A DNA stretch of 64,000 bases from positions 62,001 to 126,000 of the forward strand of contig JAHFED010000006.1 of assembly GCA_023248635.1 (NCBI GenBank). The letters are read 5' to 3'. Origin of the DNA: Myxococcales bacterium. Its GTDB lineage: Bacteria > Myxococcota > UBA727 > VGSZ01. Position 1 is the stretch's first letter. Every line of letters starts with the position of its first letter. This document shows positions 39,567 to 47,839 of this stretch, piece by piece. The translations under genes and the position numbers were made by a program. A model generated the notes under the pieces. The model was not told where the DNA came from. It did not search any database and saw nothing but the letters and a program-made list of their open reading frames with translations.

Positions 39567-41933
39567 CTACTCGACGGCGATCTCGAGGGTCACGGCCTGG
39601 GGAGCGACGGGCTGGTCGCGGCTGAAGGAGTCCACGACGAGGAAGTAGGTCGTGCCGCTCACGATCGGTGCCCGCAGGAAGGAGTCAAAGACCCCCCCCG
39701 GATCAAGGGGCACATCCGGATCTGCACCCGAGCCGTTGCCGTCGTCGTCGCACACCTCGCCGACGTCGCTGTCACAGCGGTTGGGCCGCAGCATCAGCAC
39801 GGTGTCGACGTCGTCGGTGGTTTCTTGCTCGGTGCGGGCGATGAGAAAGCCATTGGCGGCGGCGGTGAAGGTCAGCACCTTCTCGTTGCCCGGCGAGCTG
39901 CACAGATCGGCCTCGAGCTCGCCGGCGAAGAAGTCGCTGGCCAGCAGCTCCACCGTCGAGGTGACGCCCACGGCAGGCAGCTCGATGGGATCGACGTTGT
40001 CCACCACGCAGGCCGGCGGCGGCGGGAAGCCGTCGACGAAGCTGTTGAGCTCGATCTGGAAAACCCCGGACCCACCACCAAAGACGTCGTCGTCGACGAT
40101 GACGAGGTAGTCGCCGGCGCTGAGGCCGGGCAGGCGCAGGCTCTCGGTGCCGCCAAAGAAGCCGCAGGTGCCCTGCGCGCCGCCGACGGGCACGAGATCA
40201 TCGAGATCCGCGGGACAGCCGCTCGCCGGGAGCTCGAACACCCCGATGCTGCCGTCGTAGTTGGCCAGGCTGGTGAGCGTCAGCTCGGTGTCGATGGTGG
40301 CGGCGACGTGGAAGCGAAAGAAGACGTCGGCGACCGGCGGCTGGTCGAACTCGGGGTCTTCGAAGTTGCACGTGCCAAGGTCGAAGTTGCCCACGGCGCC
40401 CACCGTGCGTCCGCCGACCACGGTGGCCTCGGGGAGCACTTCGGCGCCGGCGCAGAGGTCGTTGGCCGGTGCGCCGGTGAGACCAGGGAGCTCGAGGGAG
40501 TAGTTGTAGTGCTGGGTCTCGACGAAGCCGTCAGCGCTGGCCCGCACCAGCACGCGGCCGGGCGTGACCTCGGCGCGGAAGGCCAGGGTGTTGGCGGCGT
40601 CGTCTTCGAAGCGCTCGGCGACCACCGGAGTCTCGTTGCCGTCGGCGTCGACGGAGGCAAAGGTGGCGGTCACGTTGCGGCCGTCGTCGCCGGCGAAGAC
40701 GACGCCCAGCTCGCCAGCAAAGAGCACATCGACGAGGATCTGATCGACGTCGGCGACGCACACCGAACGCTCCACAGGAGCGTCGAGGGGCAAGGCCAAC
40801 GACTGCTGCTCGCCCTCGAAGGAGGCGTCGAGCTCGGCGATGGGCTGATCGAGGGTGTCGCCCTCGCAGCTGTGCTCGATCTTGAAGCTGTAGGGCACGT
40901 TGGCCGATCCCGTCAGCGCGGCGTTTTCCGTCAGCTTCAGCAGGTAGAAACCGGCAGCGACGTCGACACCGGCCCCGGGCAGGCCGGCGACCGGACCGCC
41001 TTCGGTGTAGCTGATCTTGCGATCGGCGATGGTCGCGGCCACGTCGACGTCGGCGAGGCGCACTTCGGCGACGGCGTCACCGGTGACCACGACATCCAGC
41101 GGTCCCCCCATGTGGCTGATGAGGAAGTAGTCGACGTCTCCATCGCACAGGTGCAGATCGATGGCGTCCTCGGTGAGCGGGTCGCCGTCGACGTCGGCGG
41201 TGTCGATGTTGGCGCTGCCCGAGAGGCTGAGGGCGGTGGCGGCGGTCTCGTTGCCGATCACGACCAGGTCGCCGTCGTCGTTGCGCTCGCTGAAGCGATC
41301 CCCCTCATCGCCGACGCAGAAGGGCTCTTTGATGTCGACGACGATGTCGAAGTCGCCCTGACCAAAGATCTGGCCGTCGCCGAAGTCGAAGTCGAAGGTC
41401 TCGACGACAACGAAGTAGGTCCCGGGCTGCAGCGAGCCGACTTCCAACGTCTCGCCGGAGTCGTCGAAGTTCTGATCGATGCACTGCTGGCCGGGGATGG
41501 GGGCAAAGTCGGTCAGCGCGCACGAGGGATCGCTGAACAGCGAAATCACCGTGTCGAGACCTGTGACATTGACAGTGATGCCCCGCTCTTCGGCGATGGT
41601 GAAGGAGAAGGACACCGAGCCGCCGGCCCCGCACCCCTCGGCGTCCAGCAGCGCCCCCACCGTGGTGCCAGCGGTGCTGACGCCGTCGACGATGGCGGTG
41701 GCCGTGCTGCAGCTGTCGTTGTCGGGGGGCGGCGGCGGCGGATCGCCCTCGCCTTCCCCTTCGCCCTCCCCTTCGCCTTCGCCTTCGCCTTCGCCTTCGC
41801 CGCCGTCGCCTTCTCCCTCTCCCGTGTCGCCCTCGCCCTCACCGATATCGATGACCGGGAGCTTTTTGCAGCCTCCCCAGGCAACGACGAGCGAAACAAG
41901 CAGCAGCGACAGCGGACGCGCGAGACGATGCAC
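39567..41933 (-). CDS. Large GE-linker lipoprotein with cysteine-rich repeats
   Basis: A 788-residue surface lipoprotein. Signal peptide with lipobox VVAWGGC, then Gly-Glu repeats with Gly-Asp joints (residues about 33-66), then a Pro run. The mature region holds several copies of a beta-rich PPC-like unit, each with the pattern SFSFTIAEE...TVNVTGLDT...PGTYFVVVETF, and paired cysteines. The repeats resemble bacterial pre-peptidase C-terminal domains, found in surface proteins. Start GTG at 41933 with AGAGGGG upstream; the open frame continues far upstream across the pilT gene and is not used. Divergent from the PilT-like gene by about 177 bases. Confidence 0.8.
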   Translation of the reverse strand: MHRLARPLSLLLVSLVVAWGGCKKLPVIDIGEGEGDTGEGEGDGGEGEGEGEGEGEGEGEGEGDPPPPPPDNDSCSTATAIVDGVSTAGTTVGALLDAEGCGAGGSVSFSFTIAEERGITVNVTGLDTVISLFSDPSCALTDFAPIPGQQCIDQNFDDSGETLEVGSLQPGTYFVVVETFDFDFGDGQIFGQGDFDIVVDIKEPFCVGDEGDRFSERNDDGDLVVIGNETAATALSLSGSANIDTADVDGDPLTEDAIDLHLCDGDVDYFLISHMGGPLDVVVTGDAVAEVRLADVDVAATIADRKISYTEGGPVAGLPGAGVDVAAGFYLLKLTENAALTGSANVPYSFKIEHSCEGDTLDQPIAELDASFEGEQQSLALPLDAPVERSVCVADVDQILVDVLFAGELGVVFAGDDGRNVTATFASVDADGNETPVVAERFEDDAANTLAFRAEVTPGRVLVRASADGFVETQHYNYSLELPGLTGAPANDLCAGAEVLPEATVVGGRTVGAVGNFDLGTCNFEDPEFDQPPVADVFFRFHVAATIDTELTLTSLANYDGSIGVFELPASGCPADLDDLVPVGGAQGTCGFFGGTESLRLPGLSAGDYLVIVDDDVFGGGSGVFQIELNSFVDGFPPPPACVVDNVDPIELPAVGVTSTVELLASDFFAGELEADLCSSPGNEKVLTFTAAANGFLIARTEQETTDDVDTVLMLRPNRCDSDVGEVCDDDGNGSGADPDVPLDPGGVFDSFLRAPIVSGTTYFLVVDSFSRDQPVAPQAVTLEIAVE

Positions 41934-42110
41934 GGGAACCCCTCTTTGCTTCGGCAGGGCGGAGCGCCCCGAGTGTGCCGGCTGGGGCCGCCGGCGCAAG
42001 CGGGACCTGAGCTGCTCGCGCCCTGAGGCGGCCGTCAGCCACCGCCTCCGCCGCGCCGGACGGACCAGCGCCCGGCAAGGCCGTCGGAAACAGCGGTACT
42101 GTGCGCTCCC

Positions 42111-43763
42111 ATGGCGCGCCTCGACACCTTCATTGCCCAGCTCTTTCAGCGAGAGGGGGAGGCCCTCATGATCGAAGGGGGCAACAACATCTTCCTGATG
42201 ATCGGCGGCAAGCTCGAGCCCCTCGTCGACGCCCGCAAAGGCACGTTGCAAAACGAACACGTGTTGGCCCTGCTCAAAGACATCGCGCCGGCCGACGCCC
42301 AGGCCAAGCTCGACGCCAGCCTGCCGACGAACTTCGCTTATGCGAGCCCCCAGGGCGCAGCGACGGTGAAGTGCGCCGTACGCGACGGACGCTTGATGGC
42401 CAAGCTCAAGCTCGATGCGTCGTCGTCGAGTGGCAGCGTGACCCGCCGATCGGTGCCGCCGTCTTCGGGGGAGGACGGTGCCCTCTCGGTGGTGCCGCGC
42501 CGGATCCCCGAAAAGCCGCAGACGTCGCCGCCGCCCTCCGCTTTTCCGCCGACGCCCATGCCCGCGCCGCCGCGGAGCCTCGGGAAGGCCGCTGAGGACC
42601 TGCCGGCGGAGCTGCTGACTGATGTGGCCGGTGGGCCAGAGGGCAAAGAGCTGGGGCGAGGGGCCCGCGGGCCCAAGCCGAGGGCCGAGGTCTGGTTCGA
42701 GGTCTTCTTGAAGTCCCGGGCCAGCGATCTGCACCTCACGTCCACCAAGCCAGCGATGATGCGCATCGACGGCGACATGAAGCTCGAGCCCCTGATCCCG
42801 ACGCTGTCGGCGGAGGCCCTCGAGGAGCACCTCGTCGAGATCATGCCCCAGCGCAACCGCGCGGAGTTCGCCAACACCAGCGACACCGACTTCGCCTACG
42901 AGCTCCCCGGGGCCCGTTTGCGCTGCAACATCTTTCGCGATCGACGCGGCGCCTGCGCGGTCTTTCGCCGGATCCCGGTCAAGATCCTCACCGTGCAAGA
43001 CCTCGGCTTGCCCCAGGTCGTCGTCGACCTCGGCAAGCTCAAGAAGGGTCTGGTGCTGATCACCGGGCCCACCGGCTCGGGCAAGTCGACGACGTTGGCG
43101 GCGCTGGTGGATTGGGTGAACGCCAACCGCAGCGATCACATCATCACGGTCGAAGACCCCATCGAATTCGTGCACGAACCCAGGCGCAGTCTCGTGCACC
43201 AACGGCAGATCGGCGAGCACACGACGTCTTTCGCCAAGGCCCTGCGCGCGGCGCTGCGCGAAGACCCCGACATCGTCATGGTCGGCGAGATGCGCGACCT
43301 CGAGACCGTCGCCATCGCCATCGAGACCGCCGAAACCGGGCACCTCGTGTTTGGCACCCTGCACACGACCACCGCGGCGTCGACGGTGGACCGGATCATC
43401 GATCAGTTCCCCGCGGATCGGCAGGAGCAGATTCGCACCATGCTCAGCGAGTCGTTGAAAGGCGTCATCTCGCAGACATTGTGCAAGAAAAAAGGCGGCG
43501 GTCGCGTTGCTGCCTTAGAGATCTTGATTTCGAGTAACGCGGTTTCGAATATGATCCGTGAAAAGAAGACACACCAGATCCCGAGCCTGATGCAGACCCA
43601 GCGGGGCCAGGGCATGCGCACCCTCAACGACGCCCTGCTCGAGCTGGTGCGCAGCGGGATCGTCGCCGCCGAAGAAGCCGTCGACAAAAGCCTCGATCGC
43701 ACTTCCCTTTTGAAAGAGCTCAAGACCCAGGGATTGATGTTGAACGTCGCCGACGAAAAATAA
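42111..43763 (+). CDS. PilT/PilU-type ATPase with extra N-terminal domain
   Basis: A 550-residue secretion-superfamily ATPase of the twitching-motility retraction type. Walker A GPTGSGKST at 319-327, Asp box EDPIEF at 348-353, Walker B DPDIVMVGEMRD at about 385-396, His box GHLVFGTLHT at 410-419. A PAS-like PilT N-terminal domain precedes it (residues about 195-300, SRASDLHLTSTKPAMMRIDGD). It has a further N-terminal domain of about 105 residues resembling that same fold (REGEALMIEGGNNIFLMIGGKLEPL) joined by a Pro/Ser linker. Retraction ATPases usually lack this. No other pilus genes flank it. One stretch (about 43485-43570) is AT-rich. Confidence 0.9.
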   Translation: MARLDTFIAQLFQREGEALMIEGGNNIFLMIGGKLEPLVDARKGTLQNEHVLALLKDIAPADAQAKLDASLPTNFAYASPQGAATVKCAVRDGRLMAKLKLDASSSSGSVTRRSVPPSSGEDGALSVVPRRIPEKPQTSPPPSAFPPTPMPAPPRSLGKAAEDLPAELLTDVAGGPEGKELGRGARGPKPRAEVWFEVFLKSRASDLHLTSTKPAMMRIDGDMKLEPLIPTLSAEALEEHLVEIMPQRNRAEFANTSDTDFAYELPGARLRCNIFRDRRGACAVFRRIPVKILTVQDLGLPQVVVDLGKLKKGLVLITGPTGSGKSTTLAALVDWVNANRSDHIITVEDPIEFVHEPRRSLVHQRQIGEHTTSFAKALRAALREDPDIVMVGEMRDLETVAIAIETAETGHLVFGTLHTTTAASTVDRIIDQFPADRQEQIRTMLSESLKGVISQTLCKKKGGGRVAALEILISSNAVSNMIREKKTHQIPSLMQTQRGQGMRTLNDALLELVRSGIVAAEEAVDKSLDRTSLLKELKTQGLMLNVADEK

Positions 43764-43798
43764 CGGTGTTATCCAAGACATTCCCGCGCCTTGAACAT

Positions 43799-43884
43799 CA
43801 AGACGCGCCCGCGTCTTGAGAATCATCTCATCCCGCGTCCGATTGATGTTCGACCACGTTCTGAGATGGCAAGGACGCGGGATG
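43799..43884. repeat. Intergenic hairpins, including CATCCCGCGTCC inverted pair
   Basis: CAAGACGCG/CGCGTCTTG with a two-base loop at 43799-43818, then CATCCCGCGTCC at 43829-43840 and its complement GGACGCGGGATG at 43873-43884, a 12-pair stem with a 32-base loop. The 296-base gap between the PilT gene and the next lipoprotein carries no gene. The CATCCCGCGTCC motif recurs after the SCO gene near 55336. Confidence 0.7.
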
Positions 43885-44059
43885 ATGCGCGTGAAGCGCG
43901 CCCGCGGAACGCGGAGTTGGTGGGGGGCCAAGCGTCCGGCTCCGCCGGCGCGGGGGGAGGTCTGCACCAGACCTCCCAGAAGAGCATCTCCGACGGCTCT
44001 GAACGAGACCGCTCCGCGGTCGAAGTTCAGAGAGATCGGGGATCAGCACATCAAGACGG

Positions 44060-44629
44060 TCATTCAGGATCGGGGCAAGGACTGGCACTGATCAAAGACA
44101 GCTCGATGAGATTCCACGAGTTGTCGCCGTGGTTGCCGATGTGGAAATGCGCCAGGCTGCCGCGCTCGACGTCACGCTGCAGGCTCACCCGCGGGGCCAG
44201 CAGCCCGCTGCTGCTGGGAATGTCGACGAGCTCCGACACCACAATGTCGCCGTCGAGGGCGATGGCGACTTCGGCCTGGGCCTCGGGAAAGCTCGCCTGG
44301 GAGAAGTAGAAGACCCGCACCTGCAGGTCGTCGCCGACGCGCAGATTCTGCTGCAGCGGTTGGGAGACGGTGGCCCAGCCGCAGCCAAAGCGGGTGTCGA
44401 TTTCGACGGCGTCGTCGATGCCGAAGGACTGCACCTGGATCTCATCGGCCGAGCAAGTCGCCGCGTCGGCGGGAGCGGGCCACAGCGGGTCTTCGTCGTT
44501 GGGGACAAAGGACCACGCCAGGGGATCGACCGTCGGGGTCTTTTGTTCGCACACCGGTGGGGGTGCACAGCCAACGAGGCCCAGCCCGACCAGCGCGAAA
44601 ACGACGATCCATTGGTCCTTGCTGCCCAC
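44060..44629 (-). CDS. Unknown lipoprotein
   Basis: A 189-residue exported protein: signal peptide (VVFALVGLGLVGCAPPPVC) and lipobox. The mature part is beta-rich with Trp and aromatic residues (GCGWATVSQPLQ, VRVFYFSQASFP, HFHIGNHGDNSWNLIELSL); no family recognised. The GTG at 44629 puts the signal peptide first, but its RBS is weak. A GTG at 44722, directly overlapping the stop of the upstream gene, would give a 31-residue longer leader and is less likely. It follows the HTH protein gene in the same strand. Confidence 0.6.
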   Translation of the reverse strand: MGSKDQWIVVFALVGLGLVGCAPPPVCEQKTPTVDPLAWSFVPNDEDPLWPAPADAATCSADEIQVQSFGIDDAVEIDTRFGCGWATVSQPLQQNLRVGDDLQVRVFYFSQASFPEAQAEVAIALDGDIVVSELVDIPSSSGLLAPRVSLQRDVERGSLAHFHIGNHGDNSWNLIELSLISASPCPDPE

Positions 44630-44722
44630 GCCCGAGCGTAGCGGGAAGGAGACGCCCAGCAAGGCGTCGTCGCTCCCGTTGTTGCTGGGAAGCCGATAGG
44701 GCCGCCCGAGCGGGAAACTCAC

Positions 44723-45700
44723 TCAGGCGGTTTTGCGCTTCAGGCCCCACTCCCCGAGCTTGCGCCGAATGGTGTGCTCTGAGAGGCCGGTCACCCGGGC
44801 GAGCTCACGGTTGCTCATCTCGAGGTAGTGGGCCTTGATGTAGTTGTTGGGATCGTCGATCGGATTGATCTTCGACGTCGACGACGCCTTCTTGGTCTTC
44901 TCCGGCGGCGGCTTGGCTTTGTCCGCCCTCGACGCTTTGGCCGTCTTGTGGGGCCCGGCCTTGGCAGCGGCCTTGTGCGCGCCCTTGACCAGTGCGGCGC
45001 CCTTGGCTGGTGCCGCTGCTTTCTTCGCCGTGGGTGCCGAAGAGGCCTTCGGTGGGGGCTTGGACGCTGCCGCCTTGCCCTTGGGGGGAGCGGCGGCGAC
45101 CAGAGCCGGCGCGCCTTCGTCGTCGTCGTCGACGGCCTCTTCTTCGACCTTGGCGGCCTTGCCCTTCTTGCCGACCGGCAGGGGGGGCGGGGGCAAGGCT
45201 TCGGCTGCCTCCGCGGGGCCCTCGGCGGCGACGGCCTCTTCGGCTTCGGGCTCTTCGACCGGAGTGATGCCCAGACGCTCGAGCTCGGTGGCGACGTCGA
45301 CGTCGTTCATGCCCAGCTGCTCGCTCAGCTCGCTCAGGCGCTTCTCGGCGCCGAAGTCCCGCAGGTAGCCGACGACGTCGAGGTTGCCGAATTCCCGATC
45401 ACCGCCCGAAAGGTAGACGATCTTCAGGTACCCCGGCACCGAACGCTGCACCCGTGCAAAACGGCGGGCCTCGCGCTCAAAGAGCATGGATCCGATCGGA
45501 TAGGTCATCGACGGCTCCACGAGACGGGCCTTCGCGCGCTTGATGCTCTCGGCCGCTTCCTCGATGAGGCCGCGGCGCCAATCCATGGCCGCTTCGCCGA
45601 TTTCCTCGAAGTTGCCGTCGTCCTCGCCCTCTTCTTCGAAGGCGCCGGTGGAATCATGGATGTTCTCGAGTTCTTCGAGCTGTTTGCTGTTGAAGATCAT
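44723..45700 (-). CDS. HTH protein with histone-H1-like basic middle
   Basis: A 325-residue likely DNA-binding protein. N-terminal acidic/helical domain (residues 1-140; GEAAMDWRRGLIEEAAESI, LFEREARRFARVQRSVPGYL, GMNDVDVATELERLGI). The middle (about 180-285) is a Lys/Ala/Pro-rich low-complexity stretch like eukaryotic H1 tails (KGKAAASKPPPKA, AHKAAAKAGPHKTAKASRAD). The C-terminus is a Fis/LuxR-like helix-turn-helix: SNRELARVTGLSEHTIRRKLGEWG. Architecture suggests a nucleoid-associated or regulatory protein. It sits in a tight minus-strand run with unknown genes and proB. Confidence 0.7.
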   Translation of the reverse strand: MIFNSKQLEELENIHDSTGAFEEEGEDDGNFEEIGEAAMDWRRGLIEEAAESIKRAKARLVEPSMTYPIGSMLFEREARRFARVQRSVPGYLKIVYLSGGDREFGNLDVVGYLRDFGAEKRLSELSEQLGMNDVDVATELERLGITPVEEPEAEEAVAAEGPAEAAEALPPPPLPVGKKGKAAKVEEEAVDDDDEGAPALVAAAPPKGKAAASKPPPKASSAPTAKKAAAPAKGAALVKGAHKAAAKAGPHKTAKASRADKAKPPPEKTKKASSTSKINPIDDPNNYIKAHYLEMSNRELARVTGLSEHTIRRKLGEWGLKRKTA

Positions 45701-45839
45701 GGTCGCTCTGGCTGGTGGGGAGGGCCCCCGCGTTGTAGCGGTGTCGGGCGTTCTGTCAATTCTTGCTCGCGCACGCCGGGATCCCGCCGGCGGCAACGGC
45801 GACAACGGCGCCGGCCCGGCCATCAGGGCCTGGGGTGGG

Positions 45840-47207
45840 TCAGGGCTCGTTGGCGGCGTGCCAGCCGAGGTCGCGCATGGCGCCCCAGCCGGGTCCCTGC
45901 TGGGGGAAGGTCAGCTCCTTGAGTGAGGACCAGAGCTCGTAGAAGCCGCTGTACTTGTCGGTGGTCTCTTCGCCGTTTGGCTCGATCATCCGGTAACAGC
46001 TCGAGGTCGAGCGCACGCCGTCAACGAAGGTGTTCATCGCGGTTCTGACCGGCAGGAGATCCCGCCGCTCGACGGGGAGCGCGTTCACGAGCTTGGTCAT
46101 GACGACGCCGATCTTCAGGTAGTCGCGGTGGCACAGCCACAGGTTGAAGTCCTCGCCATACGTCCCTCCCCGGCGCGGGTTGATGCGGCCCAGGTAGCTC
46201 AACAGCTTCGACGAGAAGTCGATGGCGTCGTCGGGCCGCATCTTTGGGATTTCGCTCTTCACCAGGTCGAGGACCTTGTTGGCCCCCGCGCGCCTCTGGG
46301 TCGTGGAGATGGCCTCTGTCACCTGCTTCAACAGTGCGTCGACGTCGGCGCGCTGCCCGGGCAGCGCCGAGAGGCGGGCGAGATCGGCGAGGCCTGTGTC
46401 CTTGGGCCCGAGGTCGACAGTGACCGGCTTGGGGCCCTTGCCGTCGAGCACCAGCTTCATGGTCTGCTTCACGCGCTCTTCGAGCTGGCTCAAGGAGAAG
46501 CCGGCGCGCGCCAACATCTCGGTGTCGACGGGCTTGGTGTGGGTGGTCCTGCCGACGGTCTCCCCCGCCATGCGCAGGCCGAAGGGCGTGATGACGAGAC
46601 TTTGATCGCCGTAAGGCAAATGCGACTTGCCGCTGATGGCGAAGGCGAAGTTGAGGCCCTCGTGGCTCAGCCCCGGCGACACCAGCTTCACCTCGGGCGC
46701 GGAGAACGAGCACAGCGGGATGACGTTGACCTTGGGGAACTCCGGCTTGCCCGCCCCGTGGTTGTGCTGGGCGCCGACGTACTCGGCGAAGGCCTTGATC
46801 TCGACGGACGCGTCGAAAGCCTGCCAACCGCCGCCCAGGTCGGCGACGCGCTTGTTGGTGTCGGCCTCGATCTTGGCGTGGTTGTCCTTGACCTCGCCGG
46901 CCTTGGCCCTCATCTGGGTGGCCAGATCGAGAGCAGCAGCAGGAGCCGACGACGTCGGCGTCTTCGCCTCGGTCTTGGCCGGCGTCTCGCCCGTGCGCTG
47001 CGCGGTGGACGCTTCGCGCTCGGCAAGGATCTCCGCGGCGGCGAACAGGCGCTCCTTGGTCTTTTTCGCGCCGAAGGAGAAAAAGCCGGTGTCGATGCCT
47101 TTGGCGATCTGGGTGAGCTGCGCCGACGTCATGCCCGAGCTCTGGGCCTGATCTGCTTCCTTGAGGGCGCCAGAAACCCGCCGCGCGGCGTCGATGGTGG
47201 TGCTCAT
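45840..47207 (-). CDS. Unknown cytoplasmic protein, first member of an orphan pair
   Basis: A 455-residue soluble protein I do not recognise. The first 100 residues are helical and Ala-rich (AARRVSGALKEADQAQ, AKKTKERLFAAAEILAERE). The middle carries IPLCSFSAPEVKLVSPGLSHEGLNFAFAIS and GETVGRTTHTKP. The C-terminal 150 residues have a cluster WLCHRDYLKIGVVMTK and ...SSCYRMIEPNGEE. No membrane segment. It starts four bases inside the end of the upstream gene (ATGA overlap), so the two are translationally coupled and probably work together. Confidence 0.6.
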   Translation of the reverse strand: MSTTIDAARRVSGALKEADQAQSSGMTSAQLTQIAKGIDTGFFSFGAKKTKERLFAAAEILAEREASTAQRTGETPAKTEAKTPTSSAPAAALDLATQMRAKAGEVKDNHAKIEADTNKRVADLGGGWQAFDASVEIKAFAEYVGAQHNHGAGKPEFPKVNVIPLCSFSAPEVKLVSPGLSHEGLNFAFAISGKSHLPYGDQSLVITPFGLRMAGETVGRTTHTKPVDTEMLARAGFSLSQLEERVKQTMKLVLDGKGPKPVTVDLGPKDTGLADLARLSALPGQRADVDALLKQVTEAISTTQRRAGANKVLDLVKSEIPKMRPDDAIDFSSKLLSYLGRINPRRGGTYGEDFNLWLCHRDYLKIGVVMTKLVNALPVERRDLLPVRTAMNTFVDGVRSTSSCYRMIEPNGEETTDKYSGFYELWSSLKELTFPQQGPGWGAMRDLGWHAANEP

Positions 47208-47713
47208 GTGTTCGTCTCCGAAAGGGGGGGCGTGTCGCCGGGTTGGCCGCAGGGCACGTCGGCAGGCTCGCGCTTGAGGTCGAGAACCTGCTGCATCGCG
47301 TGGGTGCCAAGGGTGCCGAGCCGAAAGCCGTCGGTGCTGCGCCCGGCCACGGGCCGGTGGTCGCGCCCCCCACCGATGGCCGTCGACGACGCCTGCCCGG
47401 CCCGCTGCTGCTCCTCGAGCGCGGCGCCGCCGAGGATCTCCCGGACCAAAACGAGCACCCGCTTGCTCGGCGGATGGGCGGAGAACCAGGCGTGGACGGC
47501 GGCCTCGATCTCTTGCGGTGGCCGCGTGGCGTCGATACCGGCCTCGCGGCAGAAGGCGTCGAGGTGTGTCTTCAGCGCTGGCGACGGCTCGGCGGCCCCG
47601 CCCGCGCTGAAGAACAGGAAAGGGACCACGCTCTTCACCTCGTCAGAGCTGAAGTCGGCGCCGTCGATGCCCTGGGCGAGGGCCCGCAAAACCGGATCGG
47701 AGGTTGCGTCCAT
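47204..47713 (-). CDS. Unknown small protein coupled to the next gene
   Basis: A 169-residue protein. The N-terminal 100 residues are helical (PVLRALAQGIDGADFSSDEV, ALKTHLDAFCREAGIDA); the C-terminal half looks disordered. It could be an immunity, chaperone or adaptor for the larger partner downstream; this is speculation from the overlap only. Start ATG at 47713 keeps the N-terminus free of an unlikely basic upstream extension. No family match. Confidence 0.55.
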   Translation of the reverse strand: MDATSDPVLRALAQGIDGADFSSDEVKSVVPFLFFSAGGAAEPSPALKTHLDAFCREAGIDATRPPQEIEAAVHAWFSAHPPSKRVLVLVREILGGAALEEQQRAGQASSTAIGGGRDHRPVAGRSTDGFRLGTLGTHAMQQVLDLKREPADVPCGQPGDTPPLSETNT

Positions 47714-47839
47714 GCTGGAACGATAGCCCCAAGGGGACGAAGTTGGCGTACCCGTGGACGGCCCGGTCTGTGCCTCAGGCCGGCGCCCGGTTCTGTGCGG
47801 CCGATTCTTCAGTTCGGCAGCAGCTTGCTGCTGGGTCAC

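Noticed and set aside
41934-43364. N-terminal extension of the large lipoprotein frame to 43364
   Set aside because: The extension is antisense to the PilT gene; the lipoprotein signal peptide begins at the GTG at 41933.
44630-44722. Alternative GTG start at 44722 for the lipoprotein
   Set aside because: It adds 31 residues before the signal peptide; the GTG at 44629 places the signal at the N-terminus.
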